This document shows positions 1-5,561 of a stretch of 7,656 bases of DNA, piece by piece. Position 1 is the first letter of the stretch. Every line of letters starts with the position of its first letter. Source of the DNA: Dehalococcoidales bacterium (GTDB lineage Bacteria > Chloroflexota > Dehalococcoidia > Dehalococcoidales > RBG-16-60-22); the NCBI GenBank assembly GCA_030606585.1, contig JAUWGD010000081.1:1-7656 (forward strand). Direction: 5' to 3'. Below the pieces are notes generated by a model. That model did not search any database, was not told the DNA's origin, and was given only the letters and a program-made list of their open reading frames with translations. Made by a program: the position numbers and the translations under genes.

Positions 1-1109
1 GTGGAAAAGCTGCCCTGCGGTGAAAGGAAGGGCTGCATTTCAAGGGTCGTGGTAGCAGTCGCCCCTGACGGCCAAAAAACTAAACTAAATTTGTTTAGTA
101 TTGCGCTGAGAACATCCGGAGCGACAGCATTAAAGATGACCATCAATACTATAGCTATCCCAACCAGTGTCAGCGGATAATAAAACGTTTTTAACCCCCG
201 GCTCGATAACAGCAGCGACACACCAGATAAGGCTAGGGGGACGAGCATAGCAATAACCAGGGCAACGGTGGTATCTTTGCCCGCGGCGAAGGGCAGATAG
301 ATAATAAGGGGAACCAGGAACAAGACAAAGCTGATAGTGCCCAGGTACTCGGAGGACTGGCGCCTCAGATGGTCGATAACGAATTGAATAATAAAATAGA
401 GCGTGATGATAAAAACGAAGATAGGCGCCCCTGCCCAGGTAATAAGGAAGATTCCCAAGAAAATGCCACCCAGCAAGCTAAAGACAAGTGGTCTGGTGAT
501 GATTGCCCAATCGTGTCGGATAAGATGCCTATAAGTCATCTTCCTTTGTCCCGCCGTTTTGATGGCCAATATAAGGAAAAGGATGGCTGTCGTGCTAAAT
601 AGTGTCTCGGCTACATGATGGTCCGTGAATCCCAATATGGAGCGTCCCAGATATTCGCCGGGCAGCACAGCTACTAAGAAGGCCGCCAGCACCCCAACCC
701 ACCTGTTGAACAACGTTTTACCAATGAAGTAAACAGGAATAATAGTTAGAGCGGCTAAGATTGCCGGGAAATACGCGCCGACCACGTCTACAACATGTTG
801 AGTTGGTGAACCCAGACCGATTACCCAGGTAACACTAGCGAGGAACCAGGCAAAGAAACGAATACTGCCGACACCACTGACACCCGGGTAGATACGGAAG
901 AGGTCAAGGCTGGTCATGTCAGGAAAATTATAGGCCAGGTTATCAACCAGATGCATGTAGTAGTAGCCATCAATGCTGGTAAATTTGATCCATTCACCAC
1001 TGAAAACCTGGTCATAGGGGAGAGAAACGCGAAAGAGTAAGGAAATTCCGAAGAATGCTGCGATTAGTATGCCAACAATTACCTTGGGGGAAATTTTATA
1101 CTTATCCAT
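1..1109 (-). CDS. stt3: STT3/AglB-type oligosaccharyltransferase, N-terminal half (cut by window edge)
   Basis: I translated the minus strand from the ATG at 1109. It stays open for 369 codons and runs off the left edge. The protein is strongly hydrophobic with many membrane helices. It carries the three landmarks of the STT3 catalytic region: an acidic first outer loop (D47 in IDGYYYMHLVDNL), the DHH/DXE-type motif (FTDHHVAE, D163-H164-H165, E168), and a TIXE-like motif before the last visible segment (TTLEMQP, E357). By family knowledge such enzymes transfer a lipid-linked glycan to asparagine on the outer face of the membrane. The DHH form resembles archaeal AglB more than bacterial PglB. 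The WWDYG motif and the C-terminal globular domain would lie beyond the window. Full-length members are usually about twice this length. An in-frame TAA at 1128-1130 rules out a longer start. The Shine-Dalgarno is poor: AAGGGA sits almost against the ATG. A strong promoter lies at 1163-1191. The family call is firm; the acceptor and sugar are unknown. Confidence 0.87.
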   Translation of the reverse strand, partial: MDKYKISPKVIVGILIAAFFGISLLFRVSLPYDQVFSGEWIKFTSIDGYYYMHLVDNLAYNFPDMTSLDLFRIYPGVSGVGSIRFFAWFLASVTWVIGLGSPTQHVVDVVGAYFPAILAALTIIPVYFIGKTLFNRWVGVLAAFLVAVLPGEYLGRSILGFTDHHVAETLFSTTAILFLILAIKTAGQRKMTYRHLIRHDWAIITRPLVFSLLGGIFLGIFLITWAGAPIFVFIITLYFIIQFVIDHLRRQSSEYLGTISFVLFLVPLIIYLPFAAGKDTTVALVIAMLVPLALSGVSLLLSSRGLKTFYYPLTLVGIAIVLMVIFNAVAPDVLSAILNKFSLVFWPSGATATTTLEMQPFLSPQGSFS

Positions 1110-1162
1110 TTCCCTTGGTGGTGAACCTTAACAATTAATTTCCACTTTGTAATTTACCTGCT

Positions 1163-1191
1163 ATTATAACACAAAGATACCCTACCCACAA
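1163..1191 (-). promoter_or_regulatory. Extended -10 sigma70-type promoter for the STT3 gene
   Basis: Read on the minus strand, TTGTGG (1186-1191) is followed after exactly 17 bases by a perfect TATAAT (1163-1168). The TG of an extended -10 (TGTTATAAT) precedes it. Transcription would start near 1156, giving a leader of about 47 bases. The rest of the 1110-1247 gap shows no convincing terminator for the upstream gene, so read-through from 1248-2705 is also possible. Confidence 0.72.
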
Positions 1192-1247
1192 TTTATGACA
1201 TCGTCCGGTAACTTGCTGCCTTCACCCCGCCAGCTCCCTCGGGTTCG

Positions 1248-1619
1248 TCACTGTTGCAGCAGATAGACCCACTCTCTCACCTGCACCAGGTCTGAGTTAT
1301 CGCACGGCTCCCGGGTATAAATGATTGAAATCCCGTTTTGTTCCAGGAAAGCGGTATCGCTACAGCCTCCCTCGAGAAACTCGCGGGCTTTGTTATCACT
1401 GGGTTTGGGAAACGCATGTATACGTGTATATATATGCTTACCAGTGACGGCGGTAAAGGCGGTAGCTTTCCAGGGGTCGAGTATTGCTTTCTCATACTCC
1501 TGACTTACATTCTCTTTAATCCAGACGAATGTCTGGTAGTCTTCATCGTCAATCATGTAGTAATAGGGGGTATCCTGCCGGTCCGGGATGCTTATAAACA
1601 GAGTTACGCCGACCAGAAC
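1248..1619 (-). repeat. Arm A of a diverged inverted repeat (end of the GT-C-like gene)
   Basis: These 372 bases encode residues 363-485 of the intact GT-C-like protein. They align without a gap to 3571-3942 on the opposite strand. My hand count gives 81 identical residues of 123, and about 72% identical bases in a 96-base sample. Confidence 0.8.
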
Positions 1620-2705
1620 CAGACACAAGAACCAGCCTAAATAACGCGAAATGGAAGAGACGATTCTCCCTTTAAGAGCAAGCCATTCTGGAAGGCGGAG
1701 GTTCTTTACCGCCATTAAACCGGCGCCGGCCACAATGCCCACCATCAACAGCATGAACATGAGCCCCCGCTCATACATTATTGAGATTCCGTAATGGAAA
1801 GTAAAATAGGTAACCAGCATCGCCAGCATAGCCAGTAAGCCAAGTACCAGGCCGTAATTTTCCTTACCGCCTTTATATGCCAGTACCATAGTTCCCAGCA
1901 AACAAAGCCCGGTAGGAAGGTAGCCGTAGGTCTTGATAACCCGCGGGAAGTCGACGTACTCAGGAAGAGTCTGTGAAGTAAGCAGTTGCTGTGCCGTAGG
2001 CACCAGCTGGCCAAATATCCAGGGGAAGGGTGCTAAGAAGGGAATAACTATAGCCAGCGCAATTCCCAGGCTATGCTTGAAGCCACCTTTCAGGTTAAGT
2101 ACTATATAGGGGACAAGAATGATAACCAGGCAAATTGCTGACGGGGCGTGTATGGTAAGCAAAAAGCAGGTAAAAAGGAAGAGCACTATGTAGCTGCATA
2201 CACTCCTGAAATTAAAAGCCAGAAAGAGAGAAAGGGGAATAAAAAATAGCCCTAGAGCCACAGGGACCAGAAAAGCAGGGCCCAGAATACCGACTGTAGT
2301 CGTTATCAAGCAGGTAAGTAAGGCGGCTTCCCAACCAAATCCCCTCCGGTGACCTAAGACATAACTCGATAATACGGTGAGCATAAAAATAACGCTCGGG
2401 AAGTATCTGAAGATAGTCATCCAGGAGAGGCCGCTGATTCGTTGAAAAACACCAAAGAACAGCTGGAAACCCGCCTCCAGATTAGAGCCGATATTCACCG
2501 TTCCTCCTCCAAAGAAGGGCTCAAGGTAACTGGTGCTACCTGCTCCCAGTATTGCCTCGGCACGGGCTAAATGTACCCATTCATCAATATGTACCAGATA
2601 GGGATAGGTCTGGTGCGGGATAAAGGCAATATAGAAAGCCAGTGCCATTATCGGCAGCAGCAGGTAAGCAGATTTGTCTAGCTTATGCGTATTATTCAGA
2701 GCCAT
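1248..2705 (-). CDS. Polytopic GT-C-like membrane protein with soluble C-terminal domain
   Basis: This 485-residue protein has roughly eleven predicted membrane helices between residues 14 and 372, then a hydrophilic domain of about 113 residues (373-485). The first outer loop holds an acidic pair (HIDEWVHLARAEA, D41-E42). This recalls the catalytic loop-1 acidic residue of GT-C glycosyltransferases, which use polyprenyl-phosphate sugars and act on the outer face of the membrane. A conserved-looking YERGLMF stretch starts at residue 311. The C-terminal domain contains YYMIDDEDY, FVWIKEN and an IYTRIH segment, and reappears as an orphan copy at 3571-3942. The gene lies upstream of STT3 on the same strand, 138 bases away, which suggests a shared role in surface glycan assembly. 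I cannot name the exact family, and donor and acceptor are unknown. No Shine-Dalgarno precedes the ATG at 2705. An alternative is a large membrane protein of unknown function without transferase activity. Confidence 0.72.
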   Translation of the reverse strand: MALNNTHKLDKSAYLLLPIMALAFYIAFIPHQTYPYLVHIDEWVHLARAEAILGAGSTSYLEPFFGGGTVNIGSNLEAGFQLFFGVFQRISGLSWMTIFRYFPSVIFMLTVLSSYVLGHRRGFGWEAALLTCLITTTVGILGPAFLVPVALGLFFIPLSLFLAFNFRSVCSYIVLFLFTCFLLTIHAPSAICLVIILVPYIVLNLKGGFKHSLGIALAIVIPFLAPFPWIFGQLVPTAQQLLTSQTLPEYVDFPRVIKTYGYLPTGLCLLGTMVLAYKGGKENYGLVLGLLAMLAMLVTYFTFHYGISIMYERGLMFMLLMVGIVAGAGLMAVKNLRLPEWLALKGRIVSSISRYLGWFLCLVLVGVTLFISIPDRQDTPYYYMIDDEDYQTFVWIKENVSQEYEKAILDPWKATAFTAVTGKHIYTRIHAFPKPSDNKAREFLEGGCSDTAFLEQNGISIIYTREPCDNSDLVQVREWVYLLQQ

Positions 2706-2709
2706 AACT

Positions 2710-2746
2710 ATTCTAGTATCTTGCTTTTTCCATCTGTTTTTGTCAA
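2710..2746 (-). promoter_or_regulatory. Possible promoter for the GT-C-like gene
   Basis: On the minus strand a perfect TTGACA lies at 2741-2746. The -10 is doubtful. GATACT (2715-2720) leaves a 20-base spacer. TAGAAT (2710-2715) is a better hexamer but leaves 25 bases. Transcription from the latter would start at or beside the ATG (2703-2705), which fits the missing Shine-Dalgarno. Low confidence in the exact elements. Confidence 0.35.
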
Positions 2747-2787
2747 GTAGAAATGGTGATTTAAGAGGCCAGTACCTGCCTCAGATA

Positions 2788-2816
2788 TTGCCCGCAGCTT
2801 TAATATAAGCTATATT
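2788..2816 (+). promoter_or_regulatory. Candidate promoter of the DUF1616-like gene, close to its ATG
   Basis: TTGCCC (2788-2793, 4 of 6 matches to the consensus -35) and TATATT (2811-2816, 5 of 6) are separated by exactly 17 bases. Transcription would begin near 2823, only about three bases before the ATG at 2826. No ribosome binding site lies between, so the message may be leaderless or nearly so. Confidence 0.45.
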
Positions 2817-2825
2817 TAACCTGAG

Positions 2826-3281
2826 ATGGTAAACCGGGCGAGAAACACAATCTTGAGTAAGATTCTGTCTATAATCATTGCAGCCATAATCATAGGCGCT
2901 ATAGTAGCCCTTATTCATACATTAACCGCGCCACCTGTGGATAAGTTCACCGAGTTCTATATCCTCGGTATAGAAGGCAAGGCTGTCGGCTATCCCAAGC
3001 AACTCAAGGTTGGTGAGGAGGCAAGACTGATTTTAGGTATCAGTAATCAGGAGCAAAAGGCTATATCCTATTCGGTTGATATTAAGATAGACGGAGTCAT
3101 GACCGGTGGATTGGGACCAATAGCGCTGGAGCACGGTGAAAAGTTCGAACAAGTAGTAACCTTCATGCCCGATAAACCGGGAGATGAGCAAAAGGTAGAG
3201 TTCCTGCTATATAAACTAGGTGAAAGCGAGGTTTATGAATCGATTCACCTGTGGGTCAGCGTGCAACAGGAAGAGCCATAA
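2826..3281 (+). CDS. DUF1616-like membrane-anchored protein
   Basis: This complete 151-residue protein has a basic N-terminus, one membrane helix (about residues 13-33) and an outer domain of about 115 residues. The domain opens with FTEFYILGIEGKAVGYP and then LKVGEEARLILGISNQE. This pattern is typical, as I recall it, of the C-terminal domain of DUF1616 proteins of methanogens and Dehalococcoidia: a GKA.GYP motif, then VGE, then a beta-rich domain resembling an immunoglobulin fold. Family members I remember often carry several N-terminal helices; here only one is present. The protein probably sits in the membrane with its beta domain outside. Its biochemical role is unknown. It is divergent from the GT-C-like gene with 120 bases between them, and faces away from STT3. 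Proximity to glycosyltransferase genes suggests a part in envelope or glycan handling, but this is inference. The start has no clear Shine-Dalgarno. Confidence 0.72.
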   Translation: MVNRARNTILSKILSIIIAAIIIGAIVALIHTLTAPPVDKFTEFYILGIEGKAVGYPKQLKVGEEARLILGISNQEQKAISYSVDIKIDGVMTGGLGPIALEHGEKFEQVVTFMPDKPGDEQKVEFLLYKLGESEVYESIHLWVSVQQEEP

Positions 3282-3570
3282 AAATATGCCAGATATGACA
3301 TGATCTATTGGGAGCACAGAAGCCAACACAGGTATAATTCTACAGGCACGAGAGCTCATAAGGAAGATCCTAGATGCCGCCACCGTCCTTAAAAAAAGCG
3401 GCTCCTTCCTGACGAGGAAGTAGATACCCACGGGCAGAGCTGACCTGCCCCCCAAAAACTGGGCCATCCATAATGTGAATTTTTCGGGATGTGAGGTGAA
3501 CCCCGTAAAGGATATAAGCCAGTTGAACCTCAGGGCTATCCAGACGTTACGAAATACTTTTGGTGATAAG
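3282..3570. other. Unassigned stretch between the DUF1616-like gene and the orphan domain
   Basis: No convincing gene was recognised. All three plus-strand frames contain stops (for example TGA 3298-3300, TAA 3390-3392, TAG 3421-3423). The minus strand is open from 3602 to 3216, overlapping both neighbours. Its translation in this stretch has protein-like runs (FTLWMAQFLGG, ALPVGIYFLVRKEPLFL). It may be a relic of a lost gene or chance. Weak traces of the missing GT-C body may also survive near 3525-3570: NLR in one frame, then SRRYEILLVI in another, against NLR and SRYLGWFLCL of the intact gene. Confidence 0.4.
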
Positions 3571-3942
3571 GTACTGGTGGGCTTAACACTGTCAATCACC
3601 ATACCAGACCAACAGGATATACGGTATTATCACATGATTGATGATGAGGACTATGAAGCCTTTGTCTGGATAAAGGAAAACATAGGGCCGGAGCATGACC
3701 GGGCAATTATGGACCCGTGGAAAGGGACACCATTTACCGCAATAACCGGCAAATACATCTATACGCGGATACACTCCTTTCCCATACCGAAGGATTTGGA
3801 CGCCCGCGAATTTCTAGAAAGTGGATTCACGGATACCGCCTTCTTAAGAAAGAATAATATATCTATCATTTATACGGAGCATGAATGCCGGAACCCTGAC
3901 CTGACCGAGGTGAGGGAGAGAATTTACCTTCTGAAAGATTGA
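3475..3942 (+). pseudogene. Orphan C-terminal fragment of a second GT-C-like protein
   Basis: The open frame (GTG at 3475, TGA at 3940-3942) gives 155 residues. From residue 33 on (3571) it aligns gaplessly to residues 363-485 of the minus-strand GT-C-like protein. The match includes YHMIDDEDY, FVWIKEN, MDPWK, IYTRIH and NNISIIYTE. Only the tail of the last membrane helix and the soluble domain are present; the ten or so upstream helices are gone. Residues 1-32 do not align in this frame. The GTG has no Shine-Dalgarno and there is no signal peptide, so expression as such looks unlikely. Yet the 123 aligned codons contain no stop or frameshift, and most base differences I sampled fall at third positions. 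The sequence therefore evolved as protein for most of its divergence. The best reading is a recently truncated, inverted paralogue. A retained domain cassette is the alternative. Confidence 0.75.
3571..3942 (+). repeat. Arm B of the diverged inverted repeat
   Basis: This is the partner of 1248-1619 in opposite orientation and has the same length of 372 bases. The 1951 bases between the arms hold the membrane body of the GT-C-like gene and the whole DUF1616-like gene. Confidence 0.8.
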
Positions 3943-3990
3943 GACTTACAGAATATTAGTGGAACCTTGGAGTAAGTCCGGGGCATTTTT
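3943..3990. terminator. Weak candidate hairpin between convergent genes
   Basis: A perfect 7-base inverted repeat, GACTTAC (3943-3949) and GTAAGTC (3972-3978), fills the 46-base gap between the orphan fragment and the convergent methyltransferase gene. The loop is long at 22 bases. A run of five T (3986-3990) follows on the plus strand, eight bases after the stem. Position fits a shared terminator; stem strength does not. Confidence 0.3.
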
Positions 3991-4741
3991 ATCTCTCCGT
4001 GCTCAAATACATCAGAATAGCCCCGCATACCGCCACGTTCAGCGATTCCGCTTTCTCCCGCTCTGTGGGAATACGCAGTCGGTAGTCAGCTCCATCCAGC
4101 ACTGTTTTCGATAGTCCGGAGGCTTCGTTGCCCAGAGCCAGTACCACTTTTTCCTGCTTCAGGACAGATGGTTCGGCGGTTCCGTTAAGCTCGGCGGCTA
4201 TCAGGCTATAGCCGTCATGCCGTAACGCCTGCACGAGTTCCAGGTATCCCGCCGTTCTCCTGAGCCATACGGAGAGCAATGTGCCTGCCGTCGACTGCAC
4301 GCATTTCGGCGCCAGGGGGTCGGCGCAGTTTTCCGTCATGATTACGCCGGAGAAACCGAAAGCGGCCGCGGTGCGGATTAGCGTACCCACGTTGCCGGAG
4401 TCCTGGATGTCTTCCAGCAGGAGGATTTTATTCCCCGCTCCTTCCGGCAGGCAGGCCGAATAAATACCCTCCGGTATACGGACAATGGCCATAATCCCCT
4501 GCGGTGTCCTGGTGCTGCTGATGTTGCGGAACTGGCTTTCGGTAACCAGTCGCAAGGGGTAATGGCGGTAAGCGGCCGGCGGTTCTTCGATGGATATTAT
4601 CTCGGTTATTTCATCGGGGCGGACGCCCATTACCTGCCGGATGGCTTTATCACCCTCCACGATGAACGCCCCGCCTTTTAGCCGGCCTTTTTTCTCGGCC
4701 AGTTCCTTGTACCATTTAAGGGGTTTTAAAGGAGCGAGCAT
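3989..4741 (-). CDS. TrmH/SpoU-family RNA 2'-O-methyltransferase
   Basis: This 250-residue protein has the SPOUT layout. The N-terminal substrate-binding part contains FIVEGDKAIRQV (residues 26-37). The catalytic domain then carries motif 1 (EDIQDSGNVGTLIRTA, with N117, G119 and R123), motif 2 (LALGNEASGLS, about 201-211) and motif 3 (RIPTEREKAESLNVAV, about 223-238). These form the trefoil-knot site for S-adenosylmethionine. By family it methylates ribose 2'-OH in rRNA or tRNA in the cytoplasm. The length and N-terminal domain fit the RlmB/TsnR-like group rather than short TrmL types, but the target base cannot be read from sequence. The ATG at 4741 has AAGGA (4746-4750) four bases upstream, overlapping the stop codon of the preceding gene. 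The gap between the two genes is 7 bases, so translation is probably coupled. Confidence 0.92.
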   Translation of the reverse strand: MLAPLKPLKWYKELAEKKGRLKGGAFIVEGDKAIRQVMGVRPDEITEIISIEEPPAAYRHYPLRLVTESQFRNISSTRTPQGIMAIVRIPEGIYSACLPEGAGNKILLLEDIQDSGNVGTLIRTAAAFGFSGVIMTENCADPLAPKCVQSTAGTLLSVWLRRTAGYLELVQALRHDGYSLIAAELNGTAEPSVLKQEKVVLALGNEASGLSKTVLDGADYRLRIPTEREKAESLNVAVCGAILMYLSTER

Positions 4742-4745
4742 GGTG

Positions 4746-4755
4746 TCCTTACCTC
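4746..4755 (-). promoter_or_regulatory. Ribosome binding site of the methyltransferase, overlapping the upstream stop
   Basis: On the minus strand GAGGTAAGGA precedes CACC and the ATG. The TAA inside it (4749-4751) is the stop codon of the small membrane protein gene. This supports the chosen start and translational coupling. Confidence 0.65.
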
Positions 4756-5072
4756 TTCTTCCTGAGCAGGAATACGATGATAAATCCTATGGCAAGGATG
4801 ATAAACGCAAGCCCAAAGCTATGGAAAGCGTAGCGGAACATGCCTGCGGCGGCAAGAAAAAAGATGATACCGCCGATAATCAGAGCGATGCCTGTTCGAT
4901 TAAAAAGGCTGCGCAGGTTACCGGTACTATCTCCGGCTGGGGTTGTCGTCACGCCGTTAGTATCTTCACCCGATTCGGAAGTACCGCTGCGGGTGCGGAC
5001 AATACGCGCTATTACCGCGATGGCGATAATAACAACGATAACAAGGAATATTTCCAGCGGACCGAGTCTCAT
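4749..5072 (-). CDS. Small three-helix membrane protein, unknown function
   Basis: This 107-residue protein has a first membrane helix at about residues 5-24. A polar linker rich in Ser, Thr and Gly follows (28-55), then two more helices (about 61-79 and 86-104) and a basic tail, RKKR. I do not recognise a named family. The opening MRLGPLEIFL recalls TatA, but the amphipathic helix that should follow the first helix is replaced by a flexible linker and two further helices, so a Tat role is not supported. It ends 7 bases before the methyltransferase gene, suggesting co-transcription, though the two functions need not be related. A weak GGA lies 7 bases before the ATG, with GGAG slightly farther away. 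Confidence is good that the gene is real because of the tight coupling and clean helix pattern. Confidence 0.7.
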   Translation of the reverse strand: MRLGPLEIFLVIVVIIAIAVIARIVRTRSGTSESGEDTNGVTTTPAGDSTGNLRSLFNRTGIALIIGGIIFFLAAAGMFRYAFHSFGLAFIILAIGFIIVFLLRKKR

Positions 5073-5099
5073 AATTTATTCCAACTCCACCATAACAAT

Positions 5100-5136
5100 A
5101 CCGGGTTCCGGAGTCAAACCGGAGCCCGGTTTTTTT
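5100..5136 (+). terminator. Rho-independent-type hairpin with T run reading on the plus strand
   Basis: A 12-base stem (5100-5111 with 5119-5130, one G-T wobble) encloses a 7-base loop, AGTCAAA. It is followed directly by seven T (5130-5136). This is the textbook form for termination of plus-strand transcripts, although neighbouring genes are all minus. On the minus strand the same hairpin would have an A-C mismatch and only a T-rich tail (TATTGTTATGG). It could still act there, between the GYD gene and the small membrane protein gene. Confidence 0.65.
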
Positions 5137-5199
5137 CTTCAGGTGAAACCAGTATGCTTTTGATGGACAAACTGAAGCAGGCTTGATAGTCTATATAGT

Positions 5200-5505
5200 C
5201 TATTCGTCCAGGGCTTTAGCCATCTGTACTTCTTTAACAAGGTCCTCGATGGTAATCGCCGAGAGCGTCAGGGGCGTCATGGTTCCCCGGGAGCCCAGCT
5301 GGGCAGCGACTCTGGCTATTACCGTGTTGTTGGGCGCTTCGAGGATATTAACGAAGTCATACTCACCCAGCAGGGCGTACTGGGTTAATATTTTAGCACC
5401 CATGCCCTCTACTTCTTTGTTTACTTCCCAGATTCTGCCGGGGTTCTTCATGATTGTTTTTCTTCCTGTGTCTGTTAGCTTTGTCAGCATCATGTAATAT
5501 GGCAT
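5200..5505 (-). CDS. GYD-family small protein
   Basis: This 101-residue soluble protein starts MPYYMMLTKLTDTGRKTI and contains YALLGEYDFVNILEAP (about 43-58). This is the region that gives the GYD family its name, with G47, Y49 and D50. A second conserved-looking part, LGSRGTMTPLTLSAI, follows at about 70-84. Size and layout match a single GYD domain, a dimeric ferredoxin-like fold related in shape to Lrp/AsnC ligand-binding domains. The biochemical function of the family is not established. I prefer the ATG at 5503-5505 over the in-frame GTG at 5512-5514. GAGGTGA (5511-5517) is an excellent Shine-Dalgarno for the ATG with a 5-base spacer, and it contains the GTG. The gene has its own promoter at 5562-5590 overlapping the end of cobU, and a hairpin lies downstream, so it may be a single-gene unit. 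Confidence 0.88.
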   Translation of the reverse strand: MPYYMMLTKLTDTGRKTIMKNPGRIWEVNKEVEGMGAKILTQYALLGEYDFVNILEAPNNTVIARVAAQLGSRGTMTPLTLSAITIEDLVKEVQMAKALDE

Positions 5506-5510
5506 ATCAA

Positions 5511-5517
5511 TCACCTC
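5511..5517 (-). promoter_or_regulatory. Shine-Dalgarno deciding the GYD gene start
   Basis: GAGGTGA on the minus strand, five bases before the ATG at 5503-5505. Because the alternative GTG lies inside it, the ATG is the likely start. Confidence 0.8.
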
Positions 5518-5561
5518 TTTATAATTAGCGTTACTCTGTAGTCAGGCCAATTAGTGAGCAT

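Noticed and set aside
369..602. Plus-strand open frame of 77 codons
   Set aside because: It lies antisense to the well-supported STT3 frame; the translation is charged and low in complexity, with no recognisable motif.
3391..3420. Minus-strand hairpin (3405-3420) followed by seven T (3391-3397) as a terminator
   Set aside because: The stem is only six base pairs and is separated from the T run by seven bases, and no intact minus-strand gene ends there.
4749..5072. TatA-like twin-arginine translocase subunit
   Set aside because: The first ten residues look similar, but there is no amphipathic helix after the first membrane segment and two extra membrane helices are present.
4590..5186. Plus-strand open frame of 198 codons
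   Set aside because: It runs antisense across the methyltransferase start and the small membrane protein, both well supported, and even through the hairpin at 5100-5136. Its composition is not protein-like.
5188..5203. Two copies of AGTCTAT at a 9-base period
   Set aside because: The copies are too short and too few to suggest an operator or repeat array, and one lies in the stop region of the GYD gene.
5512..5514. GTG start for the GYD protein
   Set aside because: The GTG is embedded in the Shine-Dalgarno GAGGTGA, which is ideally spaced for the ATG at 5503-5505.
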